Positions 15,035 to 21,311 of a DNA stretch of 47,362 nt are shown one piece after another. The stretch is from a virus, in the IMG/VR virus record IMGVR_UViG_3300042945_001601, positions 1 to 47,362 of that record. One strand, 5' to 3'. The notes beneath the pieces were generated by a model. It saw nothing but the letters and a program-made list of their open reading frames with translations. It was not told the origin of the DNA and made no database searches. The number at the start of each line of letters is the position of its first letter. Position 1 is the first letter of the stretch. The position numbers and the translations under genes are program-made.

Positions 15035-15251
15035 ATATTAAAACACCCTTATCTATCCAACTTACAGGTGTTATGGCTGTCCTCATTGCTGAGTTAGGAA
15101 TAAACTGTCTTGCTCCCCTTCGTGATGGGTTTTACCGACCTTAGTAGTCAACTAGAAGGTAATATATATACAAACCTTCAACTCTCCCCTATGGTTATCA
15201 CACCATTTCTCATCGTATGGGACATACTATCTGATGATTAGTCAGAACGTG
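15035..15251 (-). other. Gene-free structured spacer in tRNA array 1
   Basis: No frame of note. Contains a strong hairpin on the minus strand, GAAGGT-loop-ACCTTC with an AT-rich loop (15156-15180), a 9-base TAGTTGACT motif, and an extra TTAGTCAGAAC fragment at 15239-15248 identical to the 3' end of the neighbouring tRNA-like elements. Probably RNA-coding or relic tRNA material. Confidence 0.4.
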
Positions 15252-15318
15252 TAGTCAGAACAGGATTCGAACCTGCAATCTTCCTTGTTAGGAGCTCTGC
15301 CAATTGAGTTACCTGACT
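15252..15318 (-). tRNA. tRNA-like element, AGTCAGG family (B), shortened anticodon arm
   Basis: 67 nt. Acceptor AGTCAGG/TCTGACT, D arm and T arm (GCAGG-TTCGAAT-CCTGT) are recognisable. The anticodon arm TCC-TAACAA-GGA is 12 nt instead of 17; if read as a tRNA the anticodon would be AAC (Val) in a six-base loop on three pairs. Confidence 0.55.
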
Positions 15319-15330
15319 ATGTTACTACCA

Positions 15331-15412
15331 GCTCTTCGGCATTCTACTCCCCGCAACACGGAATTGTATCTTACTTAGCCCATCGTCAGCGGTATGGGTA
15401 CCGAAGTTCACT
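15331..15412 (-). ncRNA. Structured RNA element II, copy b
   Basis: Core matches copy a at 14314-14406 (TACCCATAC ... ATGGGCTAAGTA ... ATACAATTCCGT ... GGGAGTAGAATG). The enclosing stem is CTTCGG/CCGAAG. Directly follows element I copy a on the same strand, so both may form one larger RNA. Confidence 0.6.
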
Positions 15413-15418
15413 AATAGT

Positions 15419-15570
15419 TGAGGATGAGAAGTCCTCTGTGTTGTGAAAGTCGGTAAAAATGCACTTTTACACCCTTTGTCCTGAACATAAACTATTCCTT
15501 TCTCAAGGGAACAACACCGTAAAAGACACACCCTGGGACGCTGGTCAATGGGTAGCGTAGTGTGTACTTT
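15419..15570 (-). ncRNA. Structured RNA element I, copy a
   Basis: Minus strand order: ACACAC-ACGCT ... AGCGT ... GTGTGT hairpin, GTGTTGT, hairpin CCTT-GAGA-AAGG, a variable hairpin, ACAACAC, then hairpin GAGGA-CTTCTCA-TCCTC. GTGTTGT pairs with ACAACAC, and the loop TGAGAA of the inner hairpin is complementary to loop TTCTCA of the outer one, so the fold is a kissing loop or pseudoknot. Copies at 30217-30394 and 31189-31277 keep these parts while the inner hairpin differs completely. Confidence 0.6.
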
Positions 15571-15572
15571 AG

Positions 15573-15655
15573 TAGTCAGAACAGGACTCGAACCTGTTAC
15601 TCAATTAGTCTCTAGTACCTTACCGTGTGTTTGTCTACCCTTACACCACCTGACT
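15573..15655 (-). tRNA. tRNA-like element, AGTCAGG family (C)
   Basis: Acceptor AGTCAGG/TCTGACT, D stem GTGT/ACAC, T arm ACAGG-TTCGAGT-CCTGT. The middle folds as GGTA-AGG-TACT (three-base loop) plus ACT/AGT rather than a 5+7+5 anticodon arm. Anticodon not assignable. Confidence 0.5.
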
Positions 15656-15683
15656 ATGTTTTTAATCTCTCAAAGAACTTCAA

Positions 15684-15715
15684 CAAAGATATGGTAAGTT
15701 TTTCATTCCACCAAA
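15684..15715 (-). promoter_or_regulatory. Promoter inside tRNA array 1
   Basis: Minus strand TTTG, 20 bases, TATCTTTG. It faces element C and the rest of the array, so the array has at least two transcription units. Confidence 0.65.
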
Positions 15716-15733
15716 TCTTTTTTTATTTTTTTG

Positions 15734-15840
15734 TGGATACACTGGGACTCGAACCCAAACCATCTGACGGGGCCATCAGACATACGGTAACCCCACTTCT
15801 TGTTTAACAAGTTTTGTTTCCACCTTCCATAAGTGTACCC
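15734..15840 (-). tRNA. tRNA-like element with about 25-30 extra bases in the D loop
   Basis: Acceptor GGGTACA/TGTATCC, D stem TATGG/CCGTA, T arm TTGGG-TTCGAGT-CCCAG, discriminator A. The D loop is about 40 nt and holds the hairpin CTTGT-TTAA-like ACAAG. The anticodon arm TCTGA-TGGCCCCG-TCAGA has an eight-base loop; GGC (Ala) is the likeliest reading, uncertain. Confidence 0.5.
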
Positions 15841-15847
15841 ATATTAG

Positions 15848-15919
15848 TAGTCAGGACAGGATTCGAACCTGCAATCTTCCGCGTTGTTCATGGATGCGTG
15901 CCAATTTCGCCACCTGACT
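15848..15919 (-). tRNA. tRNA-like element, AGTCAGG family (D)
   Basis: 72 nt, normal length. Acceptor AGTCAGG/TCCTGACT, D arm, T arm GCAGG-TTCGAAT-CCTGT. The anticodon arm TCCAT-GAACAAC-GCGGA has only three good pairs and no U33; GAA may be exposed if the loop is read as 11 nt. Confidence 0.55.
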
Positions 15920-15923
15920 ATAT

Positions 15924-16130
15924 TTACAACGTTTTTTGGTAATCCTCAATTAAGTCATTTGAATGCCAAGTGCTAACTAGCAAGTCGTCACCATCTTCGA
16001 TAAGGGAGTACTTATTCTTATTGTCTTTTGCAAACTGAATAAAGTCAGGTCCAACAAATCGTTTTTTATCTTTTCTAAGATCAGATAATTCTGAATATCT
16101 TTTAGCGATCTCTTTTATAGGATGGTTCAT
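15924..16130 (-). CDS. Small charged phage protein
   Basis: 68 residues opening MNHPIKEIAKRYSELSDLRK; mixed charge, ends LVSTWHSNDLIEDYQ. The first gene upstream of tRNA array 1 on this strand; driven by a TATATTAG -7 box at 16150-16157. Ends four bases before element D, so read-through into the array is likely. Function unknown. Confidence 0.8.
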   Translation of the reverse strand: MNHPIKEIAKRYSELSDLRKDKKRFVGPDFIQFAKDNKNKYSLIEDGDDLLVSTWHSNDLIEDYQKTL

Positions 16131-16149
16131 GTTCTTATTATTTACTTAG

Positions 16150-16157
16150 CTAATATA
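16150..16157 (-). promoter_or_regulatory. -7 box TATATTAG, no -33
   Basis: First member (from the left) of the promoter family that precedes most genes from 16 to 41 kb; there is no TTTG about 20 bases upstream. Confidence 0.6.
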
Positions 16158-16187
16158 GATCTTCTCCCCGGGATAACCCAGAAGGTC

Positions 16188-16391
16188 TTAAATTTTACTC
16201 AGCTTCTTTCTTAGGGTTTTCAATTTAGCATTTAATCTGTTACGCTCCAGCTTTCTTAGATAAGGACCGTGGTTGTATGGGGTGTATCCCTTTGGACCAG
16301 CCCAGGCACTAGTCCAGACTGTTCTGTCTGTCTTTAGAAACTCTATGCGTTCCTCGATAGTCCTGATCTGTTCTTCTAGTTCCTCTCTCAT
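16188..16391 (-). CDS. Small coiled-coil protein
   Basis: 67 residues: an N-terminal coiled coil (REELEEQIRTIEERIEFLK), a Trp/Pro/Tyr-rich turn (AWAGPKGYTPYNHGPYL) and a basic C-terminal helix (RLNAKLKTLRKKLSKI). Own TATATTAG promoter at 16412-16419 with a GATGCTAATATA leader side. The turn with two Trp could be a binding loop; function unknown. Confidence 0.8.
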   Translation of the reverse strand: MREELEEQIRTIEERIEFLKTDRTVWTSAWAGPKGYTPYNHGPYLRKLERNRLNAKLKTLRKKLSKI

Positions 16392-16456
16392 AGTGCGTTT
16401 TGGTTATGATGCTAATATAAGCAGGATTCCCGTAAATTCCCAGAGGGAAAGAACCC

Positions 16457-16494
16457 GGGCCCAACTAGCCGGATATCCGGAAGGGCCCTTTTGA
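16457..16494 (-). repeat. GGGCCC inverted repeat with inner palindrome
   Basis: Minus strand GGGCCC-TT-CCGGATATCCGG-CTAGTT-GGGCCC, lying between the stop at 16511 and the next -7 box. Related in layout to 8980-9015. Probably a terminator-like hairpin. Confidence 0.5.
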
Positions 16495-16510
16495 AGGTTC
16501 ACCCTAGGGT

Positions 16511-16978
16511 TTAGATTACCATGTCCCTGACCTTTCTGAGTGTCTTTAACTCCTTGGTCGTCTCCTCTAAGTCTGCTCCAAGACCACTGATTATACCTCG
16601 TAGGATCTCTAGATCCCGACTTCTTTTGCTTGTCTGGTTGTAGGCATCAACAAGAGATAGAGTTAGATCCTTGAGCTCCTTTAGACCCGCTACCACTTTC
16701 CTAGAAGCGATCTCTCCTAGAGCTCCGCTGTAGCGTATCTTTATCCCTTGCTGGTACTCATAGAAGTCGTTTCTTTTCTTATTCGTCTTCTCCGTAGCAA
16801 GTCCGAGCCAGCTCGAGACATATGAGATGTGATTGGTTGTTGTTCTAGTGAACTTCCCAGCGGGTGTGATTACTCCCTTCTTGAAGTCGATCTCGGCAAC
16901 AACTGTGTCGTAGCTGATGATCCTGTTCTTGCTCAGATCGATAAGTAGGTTTGGCCTTGGGTTGAGTAGTATGTCCAT
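16511..16978 (-). CDS. Hypothetical helical protein
   Basis: 155 residues opening MDILLNPRPNLLIDLSKNRI. N-terminal beta part with YDTVVAEIDFKKGVITPAGK, then a long helical C-terminal half (LKELKDLTLSLVDAYNQTSK ... LEETTKELKTLRKVRDMV). The frame stays open far upstream, but the TATATTAG box at 16983-16990 lies five bases before this ATG, making a near-leaderless start the natural choice. Function unknown. Confidence 0.75.
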   Translation of the reverse strand: MDILLNPRPNLLIDLSKNRIISYDTVVAEIDFKKGVITPAGKFTRTTTNHISYVSSWLGLATEKTNKKRNDFYEYQQGIKIRYSGALGEIASRKVVAGLKELKDLTLSLVDAYNQTSKRSRDLEILRGIISGLGADLEETTKELKTLRKVRDMVI

Positions 16979-17018
16979 ACAGCTAATATAAGGTATGTCC
17001 CGGAAGAGAACCCGAGGG

Positions 17019-17321
17019 TTACCCTTCTTTGTTCCATTCCTTGCGGGCTCTCCCGATGAAGGTGCCAAAGCCGCCGCATCCAAGGGAGAAGCCAAAGGCA
17101 TACCAAGTCCCATTGTTGTTGGGAGCGTAGACTGCCACGTCGTCCCAGATGAGCATGCCGACAAAGTCAAACCCGACAATCAGCCCGTGCCAGAGACCTC
17201 CCCAGAATCCATACTGATGACCCACTGGAGGCTGACACTGCATGACTTCGTTGTCCGCACAACCGGTTAACATAAACAAGCCCACTAGGGCAACTATTAA
17301 AAAGAATGAGTGTTTTTTCAT
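17019..17321 (-). CDS. Bacteroidota-type small lipoprotein
   Basis: 100 residues. Lipobox LTGC (Cys21) after a hydrophobic signal peptide; the mature part reads GFWGGLWHGLIVGFDFVGML and NNNGTWYAFGFSLGCGG, a build I recall from many small Bacteroidota lipoproteins with Gly-rich membrane-active helices. A host-derived envelope protein carried by the phage; could mediate exclusion of other phages (inference). Near-leaderless start after TATTTTAG. Confidence 0.75.
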   Translation of the reverse strand: MKKHSFFLIVALVGLFMLTGCADNEVMQCQPPVGHQYGFWGGLWHGLIVGFDFVGMLIWDDVAVYAPNNNGTWYAFGFSLGCGGFGTFIGRARKEWNKEG

Positions 17322-17335
17322 GGTGCTAAAATAAA

Positions 17336-17356
17336 AAAGGATCCCGTAGGATCCTT
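17336..17356 (-). terminator. Hairpin terminator AAGGATCCTACGGGATCCTT
   Basis: Perfect eight-pair inverted repeat followed by TTTTT on the minus strand, directly upstream of the lipoprotein promoter and eleven bases after the stop at 17367. Confidence 0.8.
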
Positions 17357-17366
17357 GAAGATTGTT

Positions 17367-17717
17367 TTAATAATTAGGAGGAGTGAAGAAGAGAATGCGT
17401 ACTCCGCCCTCTCTGAACTCAGGCTCTGGGATGATGACCCCGTCTAGCTTAGCCTTGTCCTCCTTAGGGATGTTGTACCACTTAGCAACATAGTCTACAC
17501 CCTGAGCGAATCCGATGGGTTCGTCTCTGGACATGCTACCTCTAGTGTAGCCAAGATCCTTCAGGTATTCCTCTGCCTTGCCGATGGCGTCAAAAGTTCC
17601 ACTTGCTGGGAAGCTCACCTCGTGGAGAACCGGTCTGCCTAGATATTTGTCATGCTTTCTTTCAAACTTGGAATCCGACTCGTTTACGAAGCTTTCGAAT
17701 GTGGTGATGTTTTTCAT
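17367..17717 (-). CDS. Putative head-packaged protein with FVNES leader
   Basis: 116 residues opening MKNITTFESFVNESDSKFER, which resembles T4 internal-protein leaders (MKTYQEFIAE) and would be cut after FVNE. The mature part has an alpha/beta look (PASGTFDAIGKAEEYLKDLG, then DGVIIPEPEFREGGVRILFF). Downstream of 17740-18180, whose leader is similar, with a 22-base gap. Confidence 0.65.
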   Translation of the reverse strand: MKNITTFESFVNESDSKFERKHDKYLGRPVLHEVSFPASGTFDAIGKAEEYLKDLGYTRGSMSRDEPIGFAQGVDYVAKWYNIPKEDKAKLDGVIIPEPEFREGGVRILFFTPPNY

Positions 17718-17739
17718 GCTTATGCGTTTTTTCTGTGTG

Positions 17740-18180
17740 TTATTTATCCTCGATTAGGAGTTCTCCAAGAACCTCTATCTTACCAACTAGCTCTTGAAAA
17801 GCCACCTGAGAGATGTCCATAGAGTTTCTAGTTGCTTCGTAAAGGTCTGTTAACAGGTCATCGTATTCTTTCCTAACCTTTTTCATATCCAATTTTCCAT
17901 CCACCCTTTTTTGGTAGTATGGAAGCTTAACGTGGAAATGGTGATATGTTAGTAAAGCATCTCCTCCCTTCTCTTTCGCTGCCTTGGATATCTTTGCTGC
18001 TCCTGCTAATCTATTTTCTGCAAACTCCTGGTGTGTCTCTTTCTTCCCTCTTGCTTCGGAAACCTCTTTCACACAGTTAGGAACGGTCCTACCTTTTTTA
18101 TTCTTAGTTCCAATCTGCTTGTAACCATCCCAGCAGGGATCTTTTTTCTCGAGTATAAATTTGTCGTAGTCTAGTATCAT
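17740..18180 (-). CDS. Putative head-packaged protein with DPCW/PNCV motif
   Basis: 146 residues opening MILDYDKFILEKKDPCWDGY; FILE|K fits the prohead-protease rule. The next segment KDPCWDGYKQIGTKNKKG ... VPNCV is a motif I recall from many virion-associated proteins of marine T4-like phages, usually right after a capsid-targeting leader. The rest is helical and Lys-rich. Together this is the best support in the window for the leader interpretation. Promoter box TACATTAG at 18194-18201; the gene above ends in a terminator. Confidence 0.7.
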   Translation of the reverse strand: MILDYDKFILEKKDPCWDGYKQIGTKNKKGRTVPNCVKEVSEARGKKETHQEFAENRLAGAAKISKAAKEKGGDALLTYHHFHVKLPYYQKRVDGKLDMKKVRKEYDDLLTDLYEATRNSMDISQVAFQELVGKIEVLGELLIEDK

Positions 18181-18220
18181 ACTCTATATATCGCTAATGT
18201 AGAGCATAACCCCGCAGCAA

Positions 18221-18259
18221 AAAAACAGGTCTTAGGAAACCCCCGAATCCTAAGACCTT
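18221..18259 (-). terminator. Strong intrinsic terminator
   Basis: Minus strand AGGTCTTAGGA-loop-TCCTAAGACCT followed by GTTTTTTT; ends the 18957-18289 genes. Confidence 0.9.
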
Positions 18260-18288
18260 CTTAACCCCACATATAAACCAAACCAAGC

Positions 18289-18519
18289 CTAATCCTTGTT
18301 GACCCTCTTTTGTAGGTCCTCCCAGTAACCCTCCTCGCTGCGGTACCTGTGTACTGGCGTGAGTTCATCTGGAAATGCTTTTAACAGTCGAGCTGTGTTT
18401 ACACCATCTGCGTTCATGAACGCATCGACTAGTTTTGTGAAGAAGCCTCCTGCTGTGCCTCTGGTGTAGAAGAGAAGCTCCCGCTCCCATCTAGTAACTT
18501 CTTTTTCTTTTTCCGTCAT
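18289..18519 (-). CDS. Small phage protein, function unknown
   Basis: 76 residues opening MTEKEKEVTRWERELLFYTR, then GGFFTKLVDAFMNADGVNTARLLKAFP: the layout of a small phage protein often annotated hypothetical (helices with a conserved FP..EL.PV segment). The ATG lies two bases after the stop of 18522-18635, so the two are co-translated. Confidence 0.8.
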   Translation of the reverse strand: MTEKEKEVTRWERELLFYTRGTAGGFFTKLVDAFMNADGVNTARLLKAFPDELTPVHRYRSEEGYWEDLQKRVNKD

Positions 18520-18521
18520 GC

Positions 18522-18635
18522 TTAGAATGGATTGTTCGTCCCGAAGGAAACCGCGTTATAGATTGTGATTGCTGCCAATGCAGCTGAGAATAAAACTGCG
18601 AAGGTAAACTCCTTGTTTTCTTTGATCTTTTTCAT
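18522..18635 (-). CDS. 37-residue membrane microprotein
   Basis: ATG at 18635, TAA at 18522; opens MKKIKENKEFTFAVLFSAAL, one transmembrane helix, short polar tail ending NNPF. It directly follows the leadered promoter TATATTTG at 18662-18669 and couples to 18289-18519, so it is the first gene of a two-gene unit. Good evidence for coding although short. Confidence 0.7.
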   Translation of the reverse strand: MKKIKENKEFTFAVLFSAALAAITIYNAVSFGTNNPF

Positions 18636-18672
18636 TTTCTTATTTGTGATTGGTTATGATGCAAATATAGGA

Positions 18673-18957
18673 TCAGGCTCCGAGGTATTCCAGAAAGAAT
18701 CTCGCTCTTTCTTTTCCTTTTTCTTTAGCGAGCTGAGCTATCCAATTCATGGCGCTCATCAACTCACAGACTTGACCCATGCTTAAACCACTTCTGAAGG
18801 TGTCTATCCCCTGCTGTCCTCTCTCGTTCTCCATCTTGTAATCTAAAGCGTGGTAGCCGTTGCGGGAGTTCCACATGAACTCGATCCCAAGGTGCTTCAC
18901 ATTGCTGTTAAGTATGCCCTGTACGCGGTCTAAGTCTTTTGCTGTTGTTCTTGCCAT
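18673..18957 (-). CDS. Conserved small phage protein
   Basis: 94 residues opening MARTTAKDLDRVQGILNS; middle FMWNSRNGYHALDY and a GLSMGQVCELMSAMNWIA helix. This NGY.A.D ... GLT..E....L pattern is familiar from small phage proteins of unknown function; possibly DNA-associated. Own promoter TATATTTG at 18975-18982 and a C-terminal helix rich in Lys/Arg. Confidence 0.8.
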   Translation of the reverse strand: MARTTAKDLDRVQGILNSNVKHLGIEFMWNSRNGYHALDYKMENERGQQGIDTFRSGLSMGQVCELMSAMNWIAQLAKEKGKERARFFLEYLGA

Positions 18958-19012
18958 GTTGATTGGTTGTGATGCAAATATATGGCGAGGTCCCGAGAAG
19001 ACCCCGAAGGGT

Positions 19013-19360
19013 CTAGATCCTGGCCTCTGCTAGTTCTATGAGACTTGTAAGACAAGCAACTTCTGCTTCCTCGTGTGTATCAAATCTTCGTAAATCATTT
19101 ATTGCATATCCGTTTTCGTAATGGAAAATTGATATAAATAAATCATACTTCTCTCTAAACCATCTGAATGCTTGTTGGTAGGTTGGTGCTGCTGACCATT
19201 CAGGTAGCAGGTCAGAATTGCTAGGATACGCGGTACCTGCCTTTGAGTAAGAAGCAGGCACCCGTGTACCATCTTCCAAGTAGTAACCAAAACAAGGCTC
19301 GTTGAAACCAAGTGCTTTGAGTTTAACAGCCAACCCGTAGGGTACAAATTCTTTAGTCAT
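19013..19360 (-). CDS. Conserved phage/Bacteroides protein (FVPYELALKLKELGF type)
   Basis: 115 residues. FVPYGLAVKLKALGFNEPCFG at the start, PTYQQAFRWFREKYDLFISI in the middle and EEAEVACLTSLIEL at the end: the pattern of a widespread family of about 100 residues in phages and Bacteroidales genomes, function unknown. Box TATATTAG at 19381-19388 and a GGGTC..GACC hairpin upstream. Confidence 0.85.
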   Translation of the reverse strand: MTKEFVPYGLAVKLKALGFNEPCFGYYLEDGTRVPASYSKAGTAYPSNSDLLPEWSAAPTYQQAFRWFREKYDLFISIFHYENGYAINDLRRFDTHEEAEVACLTSLIELAEARI

Positions 19361-19419
19361 GAGCTTATTGTTTTATGTAGCTAATATATGGTGAGGTCCC
19401 GAAAAGACCCCGAAGGGTT

Positions 19420-19719
19420 TTATAGAACTCTCATCTGGATACCAATCATGTGCTCGGTCACCTCATCCGCTGTGAGGTAGAACAGTGTGTCCGTCTCTGT
19501 CTCAGAACTCATCACCTCGAAGTTTCTACCCAATTCGTACCATTCGTACCCCGTGTTGTGCCGGGCTATAACACCCGATTCTAAAGGAATTTCTAAAGGA
19601 AAAACTAGGATCCACCCTCCATTCTTGAATTTTACAGAAGCAGAGACTTCTGGAACCCCTATAGTGGAGTGCTTCTGGAAGACCAGATCTTCGAATGTCA
19701 AAATCCTCTTATCACTCAT
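19420..19719 (-). CDS. Small phage protein, paralogue of 19970-20227
   Basis: 99 residues. TFEDLVFQKHSTIGVPEVSA, GGWILVFPL, FEVMSS and DEVTEHMIGIQ are shared with the protein at 19970-20227, so the two genes are a diverged duplication. Related small proteins with a YG..Y/FEV core and EV..IM..IQ end are common in phages, function unknown. Promoter TACATTTG at 19736-19743 with a 20-base leader. Confidence 0.82.
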   Translation of the reverse strand: MSDKRILTFEDLVFQKHSTIGVPEVSASVKFKNGGWILVFPLEIPLESGVIARHNTGYEWYELGRNFEVMSSETETDTLFYLTADEVTEHMIGIQMRVL

Positions 19720-19782
19720 GATGCTGATTGTGATGCAAATGTAAAAACAGATCCCGGGGAGATCCAGAAAGAGTTAGACTAT

Positions 19783-19950
19783 CTACCACTTATTGTGGGT
19801 CTTGTAGCACTTACTCGGTTTAGCATTATGCGCTTTCCTGTGGTGGGTTTTATAATCATAGCCATGCTGAGTGCTGCTACAGGACGTCAGAAGAGCTATA
19901 GCAGTGATGAGTGCGAAGTAAAGAATGATGTAAACTGTTGACTTTTTCAT
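19783..19950 (-). CDS. 55-residue His/Lys-rich lipoprotein
   Basis: ATG at 19950, TAG at 19783. Signal MKKSTVYIILYFALITAIAL followed by lipobox LTSC (Cys24) and a basic tail CSSTQHGYDYKTHHRKAHN ... CYKTHNKW. Short lipoproteins with Tyr/His/Lys-rich tails are typical of Bacteroidota. No clear -7 box upstream, so it may be transcribed from 20227 or further. Predicted location: host envelope. Confidence 0.7.
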   Translation of the reverse strand: MKKSTVYIILYFALITAIALLTSCSSTQHGYDYKTHHRKAHNAKPSKCYKTHNKW

Positions 19951-19969
19951 AGTTGGCTTGTCTTTATAT

Positions 19970-20227
19970 TTAGATAACCGGGGTCTGTATCTCTAGCATG
20001 TGCTCAGTGACCTCGTCCTTGCTGAGATACTCTAGCACGTTATCGTCGGTCAGGGAGCTCATCACCTCAAAGGTAGTTACACCGTCCCCGTATGCACGAG
20101 GCCCGCCCACAACGGAGATCCATCCACTTCCTCTGAAGTTCATCGTGGCTAGCTTAGAAGTTCCTCCCAGCGTGGGATGAACCCTGAACTCTAGGTCATC
20201 GAATGTCTTTATTCCGGTCTTTGCCAT
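19970..20227 (-). CDS. Small phage protein, paralogue of 19420-19719
   Basis: 85 residues from the ATG at 20227 (MAKTGIKTFDDLEFRVHPTL). Shares GGT/G..W, YGDG, FEVMSS and DEVTEHMLEIQ with 19420-19719. The frame is open further upstream without an ATG that makes sense, and the upstream gene overlaps by 19 bases. Confidence 0.82.
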   Translation of the reverse strand: MAKTGIKTFDDLEFRVHPTLGGTSKLATMNFRGSGWISVVGGPRAYGDGVTTFEVMSSLTDDNVLEYLSKDEVTEHMLEIQTPVI

Positions 20228-20349
20228 GGCTTGTTGTGTTTCTCTTTTCTGGTGTAAGCTTTCTTGTTTCTCTGAATGATTGGACGCGTGTGGGCCCAAA
20301 TCTCCTGCATGGAGATCTCTATTGTTTGAAGGGCCCTTGTCTGTTTCAT
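20209..20349 (-). CDS. 46-residue basic protein
   Basis: ATG at 20349, TAA at 20209; opens MKQTRALQTIEISMQEIWAH and is strongly basic (TRPIIQRNKKAYTRKEKH). Near-leaderless: TATATTAG at 20354-20361 ends four bases before the ATG. Overlaps the start of 19970-20227 by 19 bases, which may couple translation. Its own coding DNA contains a GGGCCC-flanked hairpin. Function unknown. Confidence 0.55.
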   Translation of the reverse strand: MKQTRALQTIEISMQEIWAHTRPIIQRNKKAYTRKEKHNKPWQRPE

Positions 20350-20393
20350 GATGCTAATATAAGAAGGGTTCCCGAAGGAACCCCTAAGGTTTC

Positions 20394-20624
20394 TTAAGAG
20401 AGTTGATCCATTAGAGAATTATAGACAAACTCTGAGTCATTGTTAATGATGTCCAATTCTTCCTCAGTGGCTGGTCTACCATCTATGTCACAGCTGATTA
20501 TGAATGCGTCTGAGTAGTCTGGTGCGTCACTGTGGTCTACACCATCGAACTCGATGCTGTCAATTTTGGTGAAGTCAATCTCCGGCTCTTGTCCGAATTC
20601 CTCGTATAATTTGATATGGTTCAT
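20394..20624 (-). CDS. Small acidic protein with KLYEEF leader
   Basis: 76 residues opening MNHIKLYEEFGQEPEIDFTK, close to the leaders of the LRR proteins (M[KR]HIKLYDQLFES) and T4 internal proteins. The rest is strongly acidic (DGVDHSDAPDYSD). A small head-packaged protein is possible. Promoter box TATCTTAG at 20649-20656 preceded by ATATATCG. Confidence 0.7.
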   Translation of the reverse strand: MNHIKLYEEFGQEPEIDFTKIDSIEFDGVDHSDAPDYSDAFIISCDIDGRPATEEELDIINNDSEFVYNSLMDQLS

Positions 20625-20673
20625 ACCGTTTTTTATTTTTATATATCGCTAAGATAAGAGAGAACCCCGGGAG

Positions 20674-20871
20674 TTACCCGAGGTTCTCGTTGGTCATTTC
20701 GTTTACCAATTCGTCCATGTCATTGATGGCTAACTGGCATTCGTGGGACTCCGATCCTCCTTCTTCTATCTCGGTCATTGCGAGTTCGAAGAGTTCTACG
20801 ACTTCGTCCTTTAAGATGGGGTGGTTTTGGATGATCCCCTGAGCGTGCTCTTTTAGTTGTTTGATGTTCAT
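20674..20871 (-). CDS. Small acidic helical protein
   Basis: 65 residues: MNIKQLKEHAQGIIQNHPIL, then an acidic helix with EEGGSESHECQLAINDMDEL. Near-leaderless after TATATTAG (20876-20883), with hairpin CTCGGGTAATTCCCGGG directly upstream. The layout resembles short phage proteins that bind partner enzymes, but nothing specific is recognised. Confidence 0.78.
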   Translation of the reverse strand: MNIKQLKEHAQGIIQNHPILKDEVVELFELAMTEIEEGGSESHECQLAINDMDELVNEMTNENLG

Positions 20872-20900
20872 ACAGCTAATATAGGGGAAGACCCCGGGAA

Positions 20901-21311
20901 TTACCCGAGGTCTTGATAAATTTTAGTTAGCGTATCTCCTGTACGGTAAGCCCCTTGGAACCCGTTGATTGTGCCCCAGATCTCAGCTTTGCCGCTGTGA
21001 CCACACTTAGGGGTAACGGTCCATATCACATCTCCCGTGGTTCTATCGCAGATACGGAAATCATCATAGAGCGGACCCATCATCGGACAGTTGTTCTTGA
21101 AGGTGCAGTAGGTTGTGTCCAAGTTCACCCCCATCTTCTCAACGAAGGTCTTCACTCTAGGAAATAGCTTTCTGGCCTTGTCCTCTAGGGATGCATCCCT
21201 GCAGAACCAGTCGAAGAAGTTGGAGCACCAGGTATTTAACTCTCCGTTGGAATCCATTAGATTGCCTTCCTTGAATGCTTCGAGCTGAGCTCTTAATGTG
21301 GTTTCTTCCAT
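20901..21311 (-). CDS. Cys-rich hypothetical phage protein
   Basis: 136 residues from the ATG at 21311 (MEETTLRAQLEAFKEGNLM). The frame is open upstream, but only through the promoter TATATTTG at 21337-21344. Six Cys and several Trp (ELNTWCSNFFDWFCRDAS; TFKNNCPMMGPLYDDFRICD; CGHSGKAEIWG) suggest a compact, perhaps metal-binding fold. Function unknown. Confidence 0.78.
   Translation of the reverse strand: MEETTLRAQLEAFKEGNLMDSNGELNTWCSNFFDWFCRDASLEDKARKLFPRVKTFVEKMGVNLDTTYCTFKNNCPMMGPLYDDFRICDRTTGDVIWTVTPKCGHSGKAEIWGTINGFQGAYRTGDTLTKIYQDLG

Noticed and set aside
14314-15412. CUGANGA-like bases in RNA element II, suggesting a hammerhead ribozyme
   Set aside because: CTGAGGA/CTGACGA is present, but the matching GAAA and cleavage triplet with a third stem are not, and the conserved pairs describe another fold.
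15325-15531. Minus-strand 68-codon frame in tRNA array 1
   Set aside because: Coincides with RNA elements I and II, whose conservation is at the RNA level; the translation is not conserved in the other copies.
16979-17179. Upstream extension of the frame 16511-16978 (MSGLTLSACSSG...)
   Set aside because: It runs through the promoter box at 16983-16990 and antisense to the lipoprotein gene; the near-leaderless ATG is better supported.
19669-19941. Plus-strand 90-codon frame
   Set aside because: Antisense to the 55-residue lipoprotein gene 19783-19950, which has a signal peptide and lipobox.
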